Of a stretch of DNA of 64,000 nucleotides, positions 24,251-34,825 are shown piece by piece. Numbering within the stretch: position 1 is the stretch's first letter; every line of letters begins with the position of its first letter. Source of the stretch: Niebla homalea (Eukaryota > Ascomycota > Lecanoromycetes > Lecanorales > Ramalinaceae); contig JAHGAU010000029.1 in the NCBI GenBank assembly GCA_019925105.1, positions 124,001-188,000 on the forward strand, read 5' to 3'. A program made the translations under genes and the position numbers. Under the pieces are notes generated by a model. The model was not told the DNA's origin and searched no databases. It worked only from the letters and a program-made list of their open reading frames with translations.

Positions 24251-25119
24251 TTTAAAGATTTATTAACTTTTATAACTTTTATTAAAGATTTATTCTTTAA
24301 TTCTTTAAAATAATAAAACCTTTTTTAAAACTTATTAAAAAGGAAATTTTATTTATTTAATCTTTAAAGTATTAAAAAACTTATATAATACTTAAAGAAA
24401 CTTTTATTATAGTTCCCGTATTAATTTATTATAATCTTAATAAAGAAATAATCCTTAAAATTAATTCTTTAAATTACGTTTCCGGCAATTTTTTTTTTTA
24501 ATATAATAAAATTAAAAAATTATATTTAATAATTTATTATTTTAAAAGTATATTACCGGTTAAGTATAACTATAATATTTATAATAAAAAGCTTCTTATT
24601 ATTATTAAATACTTAAAGAATTAACGGTTAAAACTAAAAATAATAAAAAAGCCCTTCTATATTTTTAATAATAATTAAATTTTAAAATACTTTATTAAGA
24701 GTTAAAAGCTTATAAAACGTTAAATAAAATACCTTAATACCCTTTTTAAGTTTAATTTTAAAGTTATTTACCGTTTAAATAAATAAAATAATAAGGTTAA
24801 CGCTTTTATTCAGATACCCGGTTATTAACCTTAAAACAACAACAATAATAAGGTTAAAAACCAGTTTTAAACCGTTTTATTCTTTAAGTGTTTTAAGGTT
24901 TTAACCTTAAATAAAAGGGAAAAGGTATTAGTATTAGCCTATTTAATCCTTAAAGAATTTAGGTTTTATAAATAGGTCCGTAAAACCAATTATATTAATA
25001 AAGGCTTAACGGAATTTAAAAAAATAATTACGGAGGACGGATTATTTAATTTTAAAAGCGTACCTTTAATCCGTATTAAGGTTTAATCCGATATCCTTAT
25101 TAATAAAAATAAATTATAA

Positions 25120-25700
25120 GTATTAATATTACTTATTACGGAAGTCTTAAAATATATTTATAATAAATTAATTAATAATTATCCCGGTTAAGATTATATA
25201 ATTAAATTTACTTTTTAATACTTTTTTTAATTTATTTTATAAAACGATATTAACCGTTATATTTTAAATTCTAATATTTATTTTTGGTTTAAGGCTTTAT
25301 AATAAAAGCTTATAGGATTATTTTATTAATTAAAAATCTTAGAATAAAAATAAATTAATTTTTTAATTAATTTTATTATCGGATTGCTTAAATATAAAAG
25401 TATAAACGTTATCCTTACCGTATTTTATATATTATTTAAAGGTTAATATTATATCCTTTATTACGTTAAAAAAAAAGGACTTCCGTTAAGGAAATAGCCT
25501 AACTTTTTATTAAGGAAATATTTAAGTATTACGGCCTTCCGGATAATATTATTTTAAATTACGGCTTATAATTTATTAATAAAATATAACATTTTTTATT
25601 ATATTAACTTAAAATCAACCCTTAAACCTCGATTTTTTATTATATTAAAAATAATAATTAAACTAAAAGAATAAATTAAAAAGTAAAATAAAGACTTTAA
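25120..25700 (+). pseudogene. Degenerate gypsy integrase
   Basis: A readable core segment, KYYGLPDNIILNYGL, a stop, then FIN, aligns in order with the HGLPD-IVSDRG-QF signature of Ty3/gypsy integrases. The upstream segment near 25390-25460 resembles the strand before it. There are many stop codons; the domain edges are approximate. Confidence 0.75.
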
Positions 25701-27032
25701 ACTTACGTAAATTACTTATAAGACAATTAAGTATAATAATTATTTATAATAGAATTTACGGATAATAATAACTTAAATTAATTAATTAAAATAATACCTT
25801 TTTATTTTAATAAAAGCTTTTACTTAAAGATATTATTCGGTTTTAATAATATTAAATATATTACCGCCCGTAAATAACTTTAAATTAAAAAAGTTATTAA
25901 TATTATTAAAATTATAAAGGAAATTCTTAATATAATATATTTTAATTTAAATAAAATTTATAATAATATATTTAAGTAAATTAATTATTAACGCTAAGAC
26001 GTAAAGTTTAAAATAAATAATAAAATTTACGTAAATATTAAATATTTAATAATTAATCGGTTTAATAAAAAGTTAAATTATAAACGCTTAAATCTTTATA
26101 TTATTTTTAAATAATATTATTCCTTTTATAAATTAAATATTTTAAATATTTTCCGGGCTTATTTTATTTTTTATATAAATAATTTAACCTATATTTTAAT
26201 TAAAAAGAAATTATTATTACCGGGATAGGTTAATTTATCCCTTAAACTTATTATTATAAATAAAAAAAGTATTAAGGAGTAAAAGCTTAAAGAAATTATT
26301 AATTCTTAACGTACCGGCCGAAGGTAAAGGCTATAATATAAAATTAAATAAATAAATTTACCCTTAAATAATACCTAATATTACGTTAATATAAAAGAAT
26401 TCTTTTATATTTAAAAATTAATTAAAGCTTTTTATAAAAAGTACTTAAATAAGCTTAAATTATAACCCGGAGATTTAATTAATATCGCTATATTTAAAGT
26501 TTTTTTTAAGGGCTATCTTAAACGTTTAAATTAAATAACGATTTTACCGGGCTTAAAACTTAATATTATAAGCTATATATTACGTCTTTATTAAGTTTAA
26601 AGGCCCTTTAAGACGGCCTTATAACTCCTTAAAGTTATTAAAACGATTATTATTAATATTATTTACTTATATGGATTATACGTTTTTTTATTAATATAAA
26701 TTTAATATATAAAGCAATAAAATTAAAAAAAGATTTTAAAAAAGAGATAAATTATAAAAAACGATACTTACCCCGGAACCCCCCGGATGAAATCGCGTTT
26801 TAAGACTTATTATAAAGGTTACTGCCACGATATTACCCCTGCAATTCTTATATTATTTACCCGGTTAACCAGTAACGGATAACCTAAGTAATATTCTTAC
26901 ACTATTTACCCGGTTAATCAGTAACGGGTAAGTTAAGTGGTATATGGACCTTATTTTAATTACCCGGTTTATAAGTAATAAGTAAAAAGGGTGGTTTTAA
27001 ATAAAAAATTTTTCCTTTTTAATATACTTATA

Positions 27033-27065
27033 GGCTCGAAAGCGAGCCTTTCCTAGGGGGGGGGG
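27033..27065 (+). other. Polypurine tract and adjacent hairpin of the gypsy element
   Basis: A run of ten G (27056-27065) ends just before the 3' LTR (27069) and is the likely plus-strand primer site. Immediately upstream is a perfect six-base inverted repeat, GGCTCG-AAAG-CGAGCC (27033-27048). Both survive in otherwise AT-converted DNA. Confidence 0.6.
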
Positions 27066-27068
27066 TAA

Positions 27069-27284
27069 TATCAGGGTTTAGGGGTATTAATAACTTAAAA
27101 GTAAGCTCTACCGGGCCTATCCCGGGCCAAACCCGGGGTTAATCCGGTACCCAGGAATGTCACCAACTGGGTATATTAAGGCCTTCGGCCCCTTTACTCC
27201 TACACCTCTATACTTTAATATCTTTAATTATACGTAATATACCTTTTGCCTTCCAACCACCCCAGAGGGGCTTGCACTCTAACA
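27069..27284 (+). repeat. 3' LTR of the gypsy element
   Basis: The partner of 20064-20279. Its inner (left) part is AT-shifted relative to the 5' copy and its outer (right) 80-90 bases are unmutated, ending CTCTAACA directly before the AAAAT duplication. Confidence 0.92.
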
Positions 27285-27289
27285 AAAAT

Positions 27290-28811
27290 AAACATTTTTA
27301 TTTATAAGGATAATATTAAATATAACGTTAATTATAAAGTCAGGTATATACGTAACGTTATAAAATATAATAAAACTATTACCTTTAAGGGTATTAATAT
27401 TTATTTTAATTTATTATAAATAATAGCTTTAAGGTTATTATTCTTAACGATAATAATATCGTTCTTTTTATTTATTTTTTTAATAAATTAATTTTTTATC
27501 ATTTTATTATAAATATAAAAGCTTAAGTTATAATCTAAAATCCATAATAATTATAATATATAAAACTTTTATTTTATATTAAATATATTAAAGTTATTAT
27601 TATTATTTTAATCCGGTATAAAGAAATTATTTTATTTAAACTTAAAGTTTCTGGATTTCTTAAAAGCTTTATTAACTCTTTTTTTTATTTTAATATTTTT
27701 AAACTTATTATTTATTCGTTTTTTAAGTATAAGATTAAGTTTAAAGTTAATAAGTCGATTAAATCGGTTTATACGTAAATAATTATATTTATTAAATTAA
27801 TATTTAATATTATAAAGGTATTTTTTTAACTTAATATTTTTACCTTTAAATATAAATTTATTATTTTTTTTAATATTATCTTAATTTTTATTAATAATAA
27901 AAGTTAAATAAAATAGAATCGATTTCTTTTTATTATTATATTATATATAATTTTAAAATTACTTTTTAAGATTAATAAAAGCTATTAAAAAGTCGGTTAA
28001 ATTATTTATACCAAACTTATAAAGCTATATTAATATAAGAATCTATTTTTTAATTATATTAATAAAATTACGGTATATCCGTTTCTTATTTAATACTTTA
28101 AAAATATTATTACTTTTAACTTTTATAAATACTTAAGTATATTTATCGAGTTATAATTTAGTATTTTAATGAAAATTAGATCCCGTTATAATTTTATAAT
28201 ATTCTTTTTTTACCGTTAAAGAGCGAATAGAATTTAAAGGTATAAATTTAATTTTAAGAATACGTAAATAATTCCATAGGTAATAATTTATGTCCTTAAG
28301 GTAAATAAGGTTCATTTTATTAATTATTAAGTATATATAATTATTAATTTTAATAAAAACGCGTATTATTTTTTTAATTTTATAATTTTAACTTTTATAT
28401 TTATAAATTATTTTTATAAATTATTAATACCCTTAAGTTAATAGCTTTATCCGTTATAAAAACGGGTTATATTGGTTTTAATAGCTTATTTAAGTTTATT
28501 AATTTTATTATAAAAGTAAAATTAATAAATTCTTAAATATAATATTTAATAACCTTATCTTTAATAATAATAAATTATAAGTTTTAATCTTTTAAAATAA
28601 TAAGCTTAATTTTATATAAGCTTATCTTAAAGATATAAAGGAATAATAAATAATAAACTTATTATATTTTTTAATTCTTTTTTTATTTTTAATTTATATA
28701 TAATATATTAACTTTAAGGACTTAATTTAAGCCTTTTTAAATAATTAATTACGTTTTTAAATTAATTAATAAATAAGTAATTATAATAATATATAATACC
28801 GGGCTTATAAT
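27290..28811 (-). other. Copia internal region, RIP-mutated (gag side)
   Basis: About 1.5 kb of AT-rich, CA/TG-depleted DNA between the gypsy element and the copia 5' LTR. By position it should contain gag of the minus-strand copia element. No protein segment could be recognised with confidence. Confidence 0.6.
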
Positions 28812-29031
28812 TATTAAACGTAAAAATATATAAAAATAAATAATATATATATATATTATATATAATCTATTTAAAAAGCATAATATTATTTATATAAAAT
28901 ACCTAAGTAATATAAGATGTACGGCCAGGTAATAATATCTATACGCGCTATAATAATATCTTGGTACCGTCGTATAACGGCTTAGTGACACTCCATGCAA
29001 TACCACCACCATGCCTGCACCCAGGCTGACA
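28812..29031 (-). repeat. 5' LTR of the copia element (right copy)
   Basis: Gap-free partner of 16065-16284. The inner half, up to 28906, is AT-shifted and the outer half, from 28919, is intact, ending GGCTGACA next to the CATTC duplication at 29032-29036. Normal GC content resumes within this repeat. Confidence 0.9.
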
Positions 29032-29036
29032 CATTC

Positions 29037-29510
29037 TTTTTTGACCGAGAAGTTTCTGCCACTTACGAACTGTAGATTGAGACAACATGGCAAGGTTCAT
29101 ATATATCTCTACGCTCACTCAAGGAGCTGCCAGGTGTAGCATGGCATCTAAGACATGTTTCTGCACCTTTCCTATTTCAGCAGAAGTGCCAAGGCCGCTG
29201 AGTCACTAGCATTTGTCCAACCCTTATCGATAACAAGCTACAATTTCCATCATGCAAATCATATTCACAATCATATAACGTGTGACTCACAAGGTTCTTA
29301 GCCTGCCACAATGCGAGACTTGATGACAACGAGGGAGTTGCTGATGTGGATCTACATATGTTACATCGCTTGACCATTTGTGAGGCATTTCATTTGACAT
29401 GCATGTTCATATTTTCCTTCAATCGACTCATGTGGCATTGAAGCATCGTGACAGCTTTGCTTGATCACGTTAATTCCCTGACCCTGACCCTGACCCTGAG
29501 ATCTGTCGCC
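29037..29510. promoter_or_regulatory. Upstream region of BSC6-like gene, with (CCCTGA)4
   Basis: About 475 bases of ordinary composition between the transposon end and the MFS start codon. A perfect (CCCTGA)4 repeat lies at 29476-29499, twelve bases before the ATG, so in the 5' leader. No other gene was seen. Confidence 0.5.
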
Positions 29511-31079
29511 ATGTCCTCGCAAACCAGTACCATCGAGCTCCAGCCCATTCCTCCTCCGGCAGCCATTATCCCTACTCAAGAAGACCAATTGCCTGTACAG
29601 ATCCAGAGCCCGACCGAGAACGGTCACACACTTTCCTTGGGCCAGGCTTCAAATCCAGAGCGTGCTGTTGAGGCCATACAGAGATGGAATCATCCCCGCG
29701 TCAACACATGGCGCCTCGCCGCCATCTTCTTTGCCTTCATCGCGTTTGGCATGAATGATGGCTCCTACGGGCCATTACTGCCATATGTATGTCACCTTGA
29801 ACTTTCTACTGTTGCCCTCTTCAATACTTGGGCTGACACTCTGGACATTTAGATCCAAGATGACTACGACTTGTCCTACACCGTCGCCTCCCTCGTCTTC
29901 CTCTCTCCCTTCTGTGGTTATATTCTTGCTGCTTTGGTTGCAGATCGCTTGCATGTTCGCTTTGGCCGTCGCGGAATGGCAATGTTGGCCCCGCTCTCCA
30001 AACTAATATCCTATATCGTGATATCCGTCCATCCACCATACCCAGCAGTGGTCGTCATTCTCGTCTTCACAGGCTTCGGAAATGGCTTGCTGGACGCCTG
30101 CTGGAATGCTTGGGTTGGCGTGATGGAACATCCAAATCAGATACTGGGACTGCTGCACGCATGCTATGGCGCCGGAGCCACCATCAGCCCCTTGATAGCT
30201 ACCGCAATGATCACAAAGTATGGGCTTGGATGGTGGCAATTCTATTACGTGATGACTGGCCTCATGGTTGCAGAGCTTGCAGTATGCACCACGACATTCT
30301 GGCGAGAGACAGGGACCGTATATCAGGAGAAGAGCAGGAACAATGCTGAAGAGAAAGGAATGACACGAAGGGCCATCAAGAATAAAGTAACGTGGATTGC
30401 GGCGGCCTTCCTCCTAGTCTACATGGGTGCTGAAGGTCTCTCTTGCCCTATGTCCTGCAACTCCTGGCCTAGCTGACAGACTATTGCAGTATCTACCGGT
30501 GGCTACGTTGTGATTTTCATGACGCAAGTCAGGAAAGGAGAACCCTTCCCAGCTGGTTTGACTGCTACGGGCTTCTGGCTCGGTCTCACGGTGGGACGTA
30601 TGACGCTTGGCTTCGTGACCCCAAAGATCGGGGAGCGTCGCGCCGTCATCATTTATGTCATCATGGCCCTTGGAATGGAATTGCTTTTCTGGCTTGTGCC
30701 ACAATTCATCGTTTCAGCCGTTGCTATCGCACTCGTGGGCTTCTTCATCGGACCATTCTATCCGGCCGTGATCGTGATGGCGACCAAACTACTTCCCGTG
30801 GAGCTGCACGTGGCAAGCATAGGATTCAGCAGCGCCTTTGGGGGCAGTGGTGCTGCCGTGTAAGTCATACCATTCTCATTCGGCACGACCTTGTCACCTT
30901 GTCCAACAGCATTTCTACCCAGACTGACTTTGGTCTATAGGCTCCCATTCATGGTTGGTGCCATCGTCCAGGCTAAGGGAGTCAGCACGCTTCAACCCAT
31001 CATCCTGGCCTTCTTGGTGGTACTCCTCGGCGTCTGGCTTCTCTTTCCCAAAGCGCCGAAACATCAGCATGAGCAATGA
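29511..31079 (+). CDS. MFS transporter, BSC6-like (bypass of stop codon 6 family)
   Basis: Four exons encode 455 residues; the introns are 29787-29852, 30436-30489 and 30860-30940, each with a GCTGAC/ACTGAC branch site. The start at 29511 was chosen over an upstream in-frame ATG at 29448 because the (CCCTGA)4 repeat separates them. After a cytosolic tail of about 70 residues the protein has NHPRVNTWRLAAIFFAFIAF...GPLLPYIQDDYDL, the BSC6-type first helix, and then about twelve helices. These include the loop RLHVRFGRRGM between helices 2 and 3, and GFGNGLLDACWNAWVG and LLHACYGAGATISP in helices 4-5. The second half starts GGYVVIFM. Family members are uncharacterised fungal membrane carriers; substrate unknown. 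It is the first gene right of the transposon island. Confidence 0.9.
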
Positions 31080-31521
31080 TCCTGCAAGGGAGATGCTTCA
31101 AGGTCACAACGCTAGTGCAAAATACACGTAAAGACTCTTGACCGCATCCATTGCGGCAGTGTATCTATTGAATCAGTCACCTCGTAACAAATTGGCATTC
31201 GTTTGCAGTATGTCTTACCAGCGGTGATAGCTTGATCATGTATTGGAGGAACGAGAACTGCCATTGCCGAAGACCATGAGAACGCCTGACCGCAATGACT
31301 GCGGTGGCTCAGCTTTCCGCGAATTGGAGCCGAACAAGACGCCCCACCATAACGTAAGTCTGTTTAATTCGTTATCATTGGCGCTTGATCAGGCAGCTGC
31401 CTTACTCTGTGTTTCCGCCTGACTTCAGAGTCGTTCCTCTTCAGCTGCCCCCCGCTTTTCACCTTAAAACGCCTTTCTTGCATTTCTGAACCTCTCTATC
31501 ACACCACCAGGCGAGTTCACA
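31080..31521. other. Intergenic, no gene seen
   Basis: About 440 bases between two plus-strand genes; presumably the BSC6-like terminator and the promoter of the next gene. A pyrimidine-rich stretch precedes the ATG at 31522. Confidence 0.4.
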
Positions 31522-32947
31522 ATGCCAATCACCGTCGGCTCCGTGGGCGACATTATCGCCCTCATACAGCTTGCTGCCAGCGTCAAGAAATGCCTCAGCG
31601 ACAGCTGCGGATCTTCTGCCGACTTCCAAAGCGTTGTTGAGCTGATGGACAGCCTTCAAGAGACCCTTCTCGGAACGCAAAATCTGATAGAGACCATCGA
31701 CGAACGGTCGAACGTGCATGGGCCTCTCGACATCTACCAGCAGCGGAGGCTCGTTGTTGCTCAATCAAACCGATGCAGAACTTGCATCGAAATGTACATG
31801 AAGCGGATACAGAAGTATGGAAAGAGTTTGAACACAGGAGGATCAAAGAATGCTCCATCTGATATATTTCGAAAACTGAAATGGGGCATCAATGAGAAGG
31901 ATACATTGGAGCGCTTTCGACGGGAAGTTGAAACGCATTTGGATCTGTTGAGTTTGCAGACCGCCAGCTTGGGCAGGTGAGCATGCTGTGTCGATTGCTA
32001 AGCCTTAGCTTATATGCCCAGCACTGTGGACAAATACAGACACGATATCGTGCAGACCAACTTCAGCGAGGCTTCAGACGAACGTCAACATATCGCCTCA
32101 ATCACTCAATCGCATCTGGTCGAGATAAAAATGCGTCTTGGTTGTGTTATGCCGGGCATGGCGACTGATGACATGAGATCTGGAAGCTCATTACCGAGCA
32201 TCCCGTTTGCCTACAGTAACAGCTTTGCATTACCGATGGATCAATTTTGGATCTGGAAACCCGTGATCGTACGAGATCCTTTGGGAAGGCAGTGGCCTTT
32301 CCCAATCGGACTTCTACCAAGCTGGGGCGTACGTACCATGACTCGCCCGCCTGTTGCCCTTGCATCCTGCTAATAAATCCTAGGCAATGCAACATGCTTT
32401 CAGTACCTTCTTTGAGAACACATATACCGAGATTCTGGATTACGGTATCCGAGACTACGATCTGTACAACGAACGACTCGGGCGGCTCATCCACACCTCT
32501 ACAGAATTTGATCTATGCTTCCAACCAGGAGACTATCTGTCCCTGATTTTTATTGCGTGGCGAATAACGCCTTCGGAGTCATGTCCCACTGGATGTGATA
32601 CTCGAAACGACGTCAAAACGTGCGGTGACCATTCCAGAGGCAAGGACGCAGGTCGAGTGCATAGTCAAGCAAGACAATTCACTGGCGGCCAATACGAGCT
32701 TTATCTCTTCGAGAAGCTAGCGACACACACAATGGAGTTCAGCGGTACAAGCGAACATACACAGAATGAGGATGCGTATCGCGGCCTGTATCCAGGGCCA
32801 GGTGCGAGTTCATCTTACGGATACAGCAATGTGCCTTCGGGCTCTGGACTTTTTTGCCCCTCTGATTTTGTTAGTCTCACAAATTTATGTTTATCTTTAG
32901 CTGGATACGATAGAGCGCGTTATGCAAGAGATGTAAGATCATTGTGA
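31522..32947 (+). CDS. Protein with fungal STAND N-terminal domain and ubiquitin-like domain
   Basis: Three exons encode 441 residues (introns 31977-32021, 45 bp, and 32329-32383, 55 bp with a GCTAATA branch site). Residues 1-165 (MPITVGSVGDIIALIQLAASVKKCL...) resemble the helical N-terminal domain that fungal NLR/STAND proteins carry in front of their NTPase. After a linker comes a beta-rich segment, QFWIWKPVIVRDPLGRQWPFP...MQHAFSTFFEN. It matches the ubiquitin-like domain found in many fungal proteins with this N-terminus. No P-loop or repeat domain follows; the last 130 residues are Gly/Ser/Thr-rich and variable. Such short proteins could be adaptors or decoys related to the STAND family, but this is inference. 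Confidence 0.75.
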
Positions 32948-33027
32948 CATTCAAGATAAATTTTAGATACTACACAACAAAAGACACTAATATTTCCTTA
33001 TCCCATCTACGGTCCTTATAACGCTGC

Positions 33028-34527
33028 CTACCTTCCCATCTTCAAATCCCTCCCATCACCCAACACCCAGCTCCCCCGCTCAAAACCCGTCCCCTCCCAC
33101 AGACTCTTCCCCCCACCATACCACACCGTCCCCTCCCTGCAAACCAACCCCTTCTCCTCCCCCACCGTCCACCCCCACTCCCCCTGATCGCCACACTCCC
33201 TCTCCAATCTCTCATTGATCTCCTCAATCAACGCAACCAACTCCGCCACCCTCCCCGCCTCATAAATCGTCTGATCCACGAATCGCGCAACCGTGAGATG
33301 CGCGGAGGGCGCCACGTAGCGACTCGCCACCGCGACCCCCGCGGTGTTGGTAATCAGGTCGTACATGTCTCTTCGGAGGTGGTGGTACGTGTATCCTCCC
33401 TGCTCCTCCTCCTCCTCCTCCTGCATGTCTTGCACTGCACCACCACCACCACCACCACCACCACCGCCTTTCACTGCCGGAGCTGCTGCTGCTGGTGCTG
33501 CGGGGCTCTTAGCAATTCCACCGTCATCGGTAGTAGTAGTACTTGTAGTACCATCATCACCATCATCCCTCCCAACAACACCACCCTGATCATGCTCAGC
33601 GCCTCTCGTCGTCGTCGTCGTCGCCGCAGCGGCGGCGGCGGGGAGGAACGACACCGCGATGGCGCTGCCATCGTAATTCAGCCGCGGCATGACGAGCCGC
33701 GCGCGGTGCGTGAGCGTATACTCCGTGATGGATCCGAGATGCGGGCGCAGCGGGCGGGTCAGGGCGGCGATGGTCGGGTAAGGGCGCGAGTGGGCGATCT
33801 CGAGGACGGTGAGGTGGAGGTGGTGGGGGGGCATGAGCCAGAGAGCTGATATTTTTTTAATTAATTTATTTAATTTATTGATTTACATTTTTTTTTTGAT
33901 TCGACGATGAGAAGGAGAATGAGAAATGTGATGGGTGTCCGTTCCCCTCTCCCTAACCCCCATGGGCGTGTATATACGTATACCCGAGGACAGGAAAAGG
34001 GGGGGAAAAAAAGGGGCAAGGGGGGTTTAAGAGAGTAAGGGAGGTGTGCTCACGTACAGGGAAACGCCTTCGCCAGCTGATCCTGGATCCCGCCCACGAG
34101 CGCACGCACCCGTTCCGGGGGCCGCGCCCAGAAGACCAAACAATTCCGTGGATCGACGAAGCCCGGGTCTTTGGTGGCGGTGGTGTCGAGCAGCTTGGCG
34201 AGGATGGGGTCGATGGTGAAACCGCTGAAGTCTGGGGAGAGGAGCAGGGATTTCTGTGCGGTGGTGCGGGAGAGGCGGGTGTGGGAGTAGTGGGATTGGA
34301 GACGTTGCTATTTGGGGGGGGGCGGTGGTGAGGAATTGGTTTCTCTGAAAAGGAAAGCATGAGGAAGGGAGCGCAGGAGAGTGGACGGAGTTGGGAACGG
34401 CGAGGATGAATGAGAAGTGGTGGCTTACAGGGTCATTGTCGCACTGTTCGAGGAGTTCATTGTAGGGGTTCTCGGAGGAGGGTTGAGAGACGGTCATGGT
34501 GGAAGTAGACTTCGATTCCTTGGTCAT
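33028..34527 (-). CDS. 2H phosphoesterase superfamily protein (RNA ligase/cyclic phosphodiesterase-like)
   Basis: Three exons (34527-34429, 34307-34058, 33845-33028) encode 388 residues; the introns are 121 and 212 bp, long for this window. Exon 2 contributes QRLQSHYSHTRLSRTTAQ...FTIDPILAKLLD and CLVFWARPPERVRALV, and the second junction yields AFPSLWLMPPHHLHLTVLE. Two H-x-T motifs, HLT at about residue 127 and HLT at about 299, are the defining catalytic pair of 2H phosphoesterases, which cleave 2',3'-cyclic or other phosphodiester bonds. An insertion of about 90 residues between them is low-complexity (Ala, Thr, Asp, ten Gly, six Glu) and separates motif 1 from motif 2 more widely than usual. 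The substrate is unknown. Confidence 0.85.
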
Positions 34528-34825
34528 GCCTGTTTATGTGCTCTGTATGAAATGAAGCGGCACTGAGTAACTGGGGTCAAAAATGTTGTCAGATTGGCTG
34601 TCTTTTGGTTGAACCAATTTCAAGACGAGGTGAGATATGCGGCAGCTACGGGTTCCATAACATCAATCATGCACTCCAATCAGAATCTACTGTTCATCTT
34701 AAAAGACAAGAGGCTGCACCTCTGATTCCAAATTGAAATTGGAAATACTGGCACGGATACATTATCATACTGCAGCTAACCCTAGCGCTAGTCTATCGTT
34801 GCTCGATAGCTCCCCAGTACATCTA
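34528..34825. other. Intergenic, no gene seen
   Basis: About 300 bases between two minus-strand genes, holding the 2H phosphoesterase promoter and the 3' end of the helicase transcript. No motif was assigned. Confidence 0.4.

Larger units (their letters stand above)
20064..27284 (+). mobile_element. RIP-destroyed Ty3/gypsy chromovirus (inner element)
   Basis: The 7,221-bp element has two 216-bp LTRs (20064-20279 and 27069-27284) and identical AAAAT target duplications at 20059-20063 and 27285-27289. The order of readable plus-strand relics is that of Ty3/gypsy. The reverse transcriptase start VDYRNIN...YFIPLI is near 23723-23782, and YLNN (from YLDD) is near 24014-24040. An RNase H KINSLNYVSGN (from ETDASDYxxGG) is near 24457-24490, an integrase YGLPDNIILNYGL is near 25535-25575, and a chromodomain-like segment (EIINS...RTGRR) is near 26295-26400. 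Integrase after RNase H and the final chromodomain identify a chromovirus. All frames carry many TAA stops and the Asp pair of the polymerase site is lost, so it is dead. Confidence 0.9.
16065..29031 (-). mobile_element. RIP-destroyed Ty1/copia LTR retrotransposon (outer element, interrupted)
   Basis: Two 220-bp direct repeats (16065-16284 and 28812-29031) bound the island, start TG (TA after mutation) and end CA (TA after mutation), and are flanked by the same five bases, CATTC, at 16060-16064 and 29032-29036. Without the inner gypsy element and the solo LTR, about 5.6 kb remain, a normal copia size. Degenerate coding is readable on the minus strand. The RNase H end ILTDGFIKVLL (family ADGxTKxL) lies near 16770-16805, with INIYYY...INIKYI (family HIDIxxHxLR) at about 16835-16895. 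A possible YVDDIIVI reverse-transcriptase relic is at 17681-17704. An integrase-like IDYINGRFLYKL is at about 19300-19340. Frames are full of TAA stops. The 5' end of the element is at 29031, so gag would lie in 27285-28811. Confidence 0.85.

Noticed and set aside
16285..28811. AT-rich island as a centromere or mitochondrial insertion
   Set aside because: Paired LTRs, target duplications and degenerate retroelement proteins explain it; no mitochondrial gene sequence was seen.
29476..29499. (CCCTGA)4 as a telomere-like or centromere repeat
   Set aside because: Only four units, differing from the fungal CCCTAA telomere unit, in a gene leader; an ordinary microsatellite.
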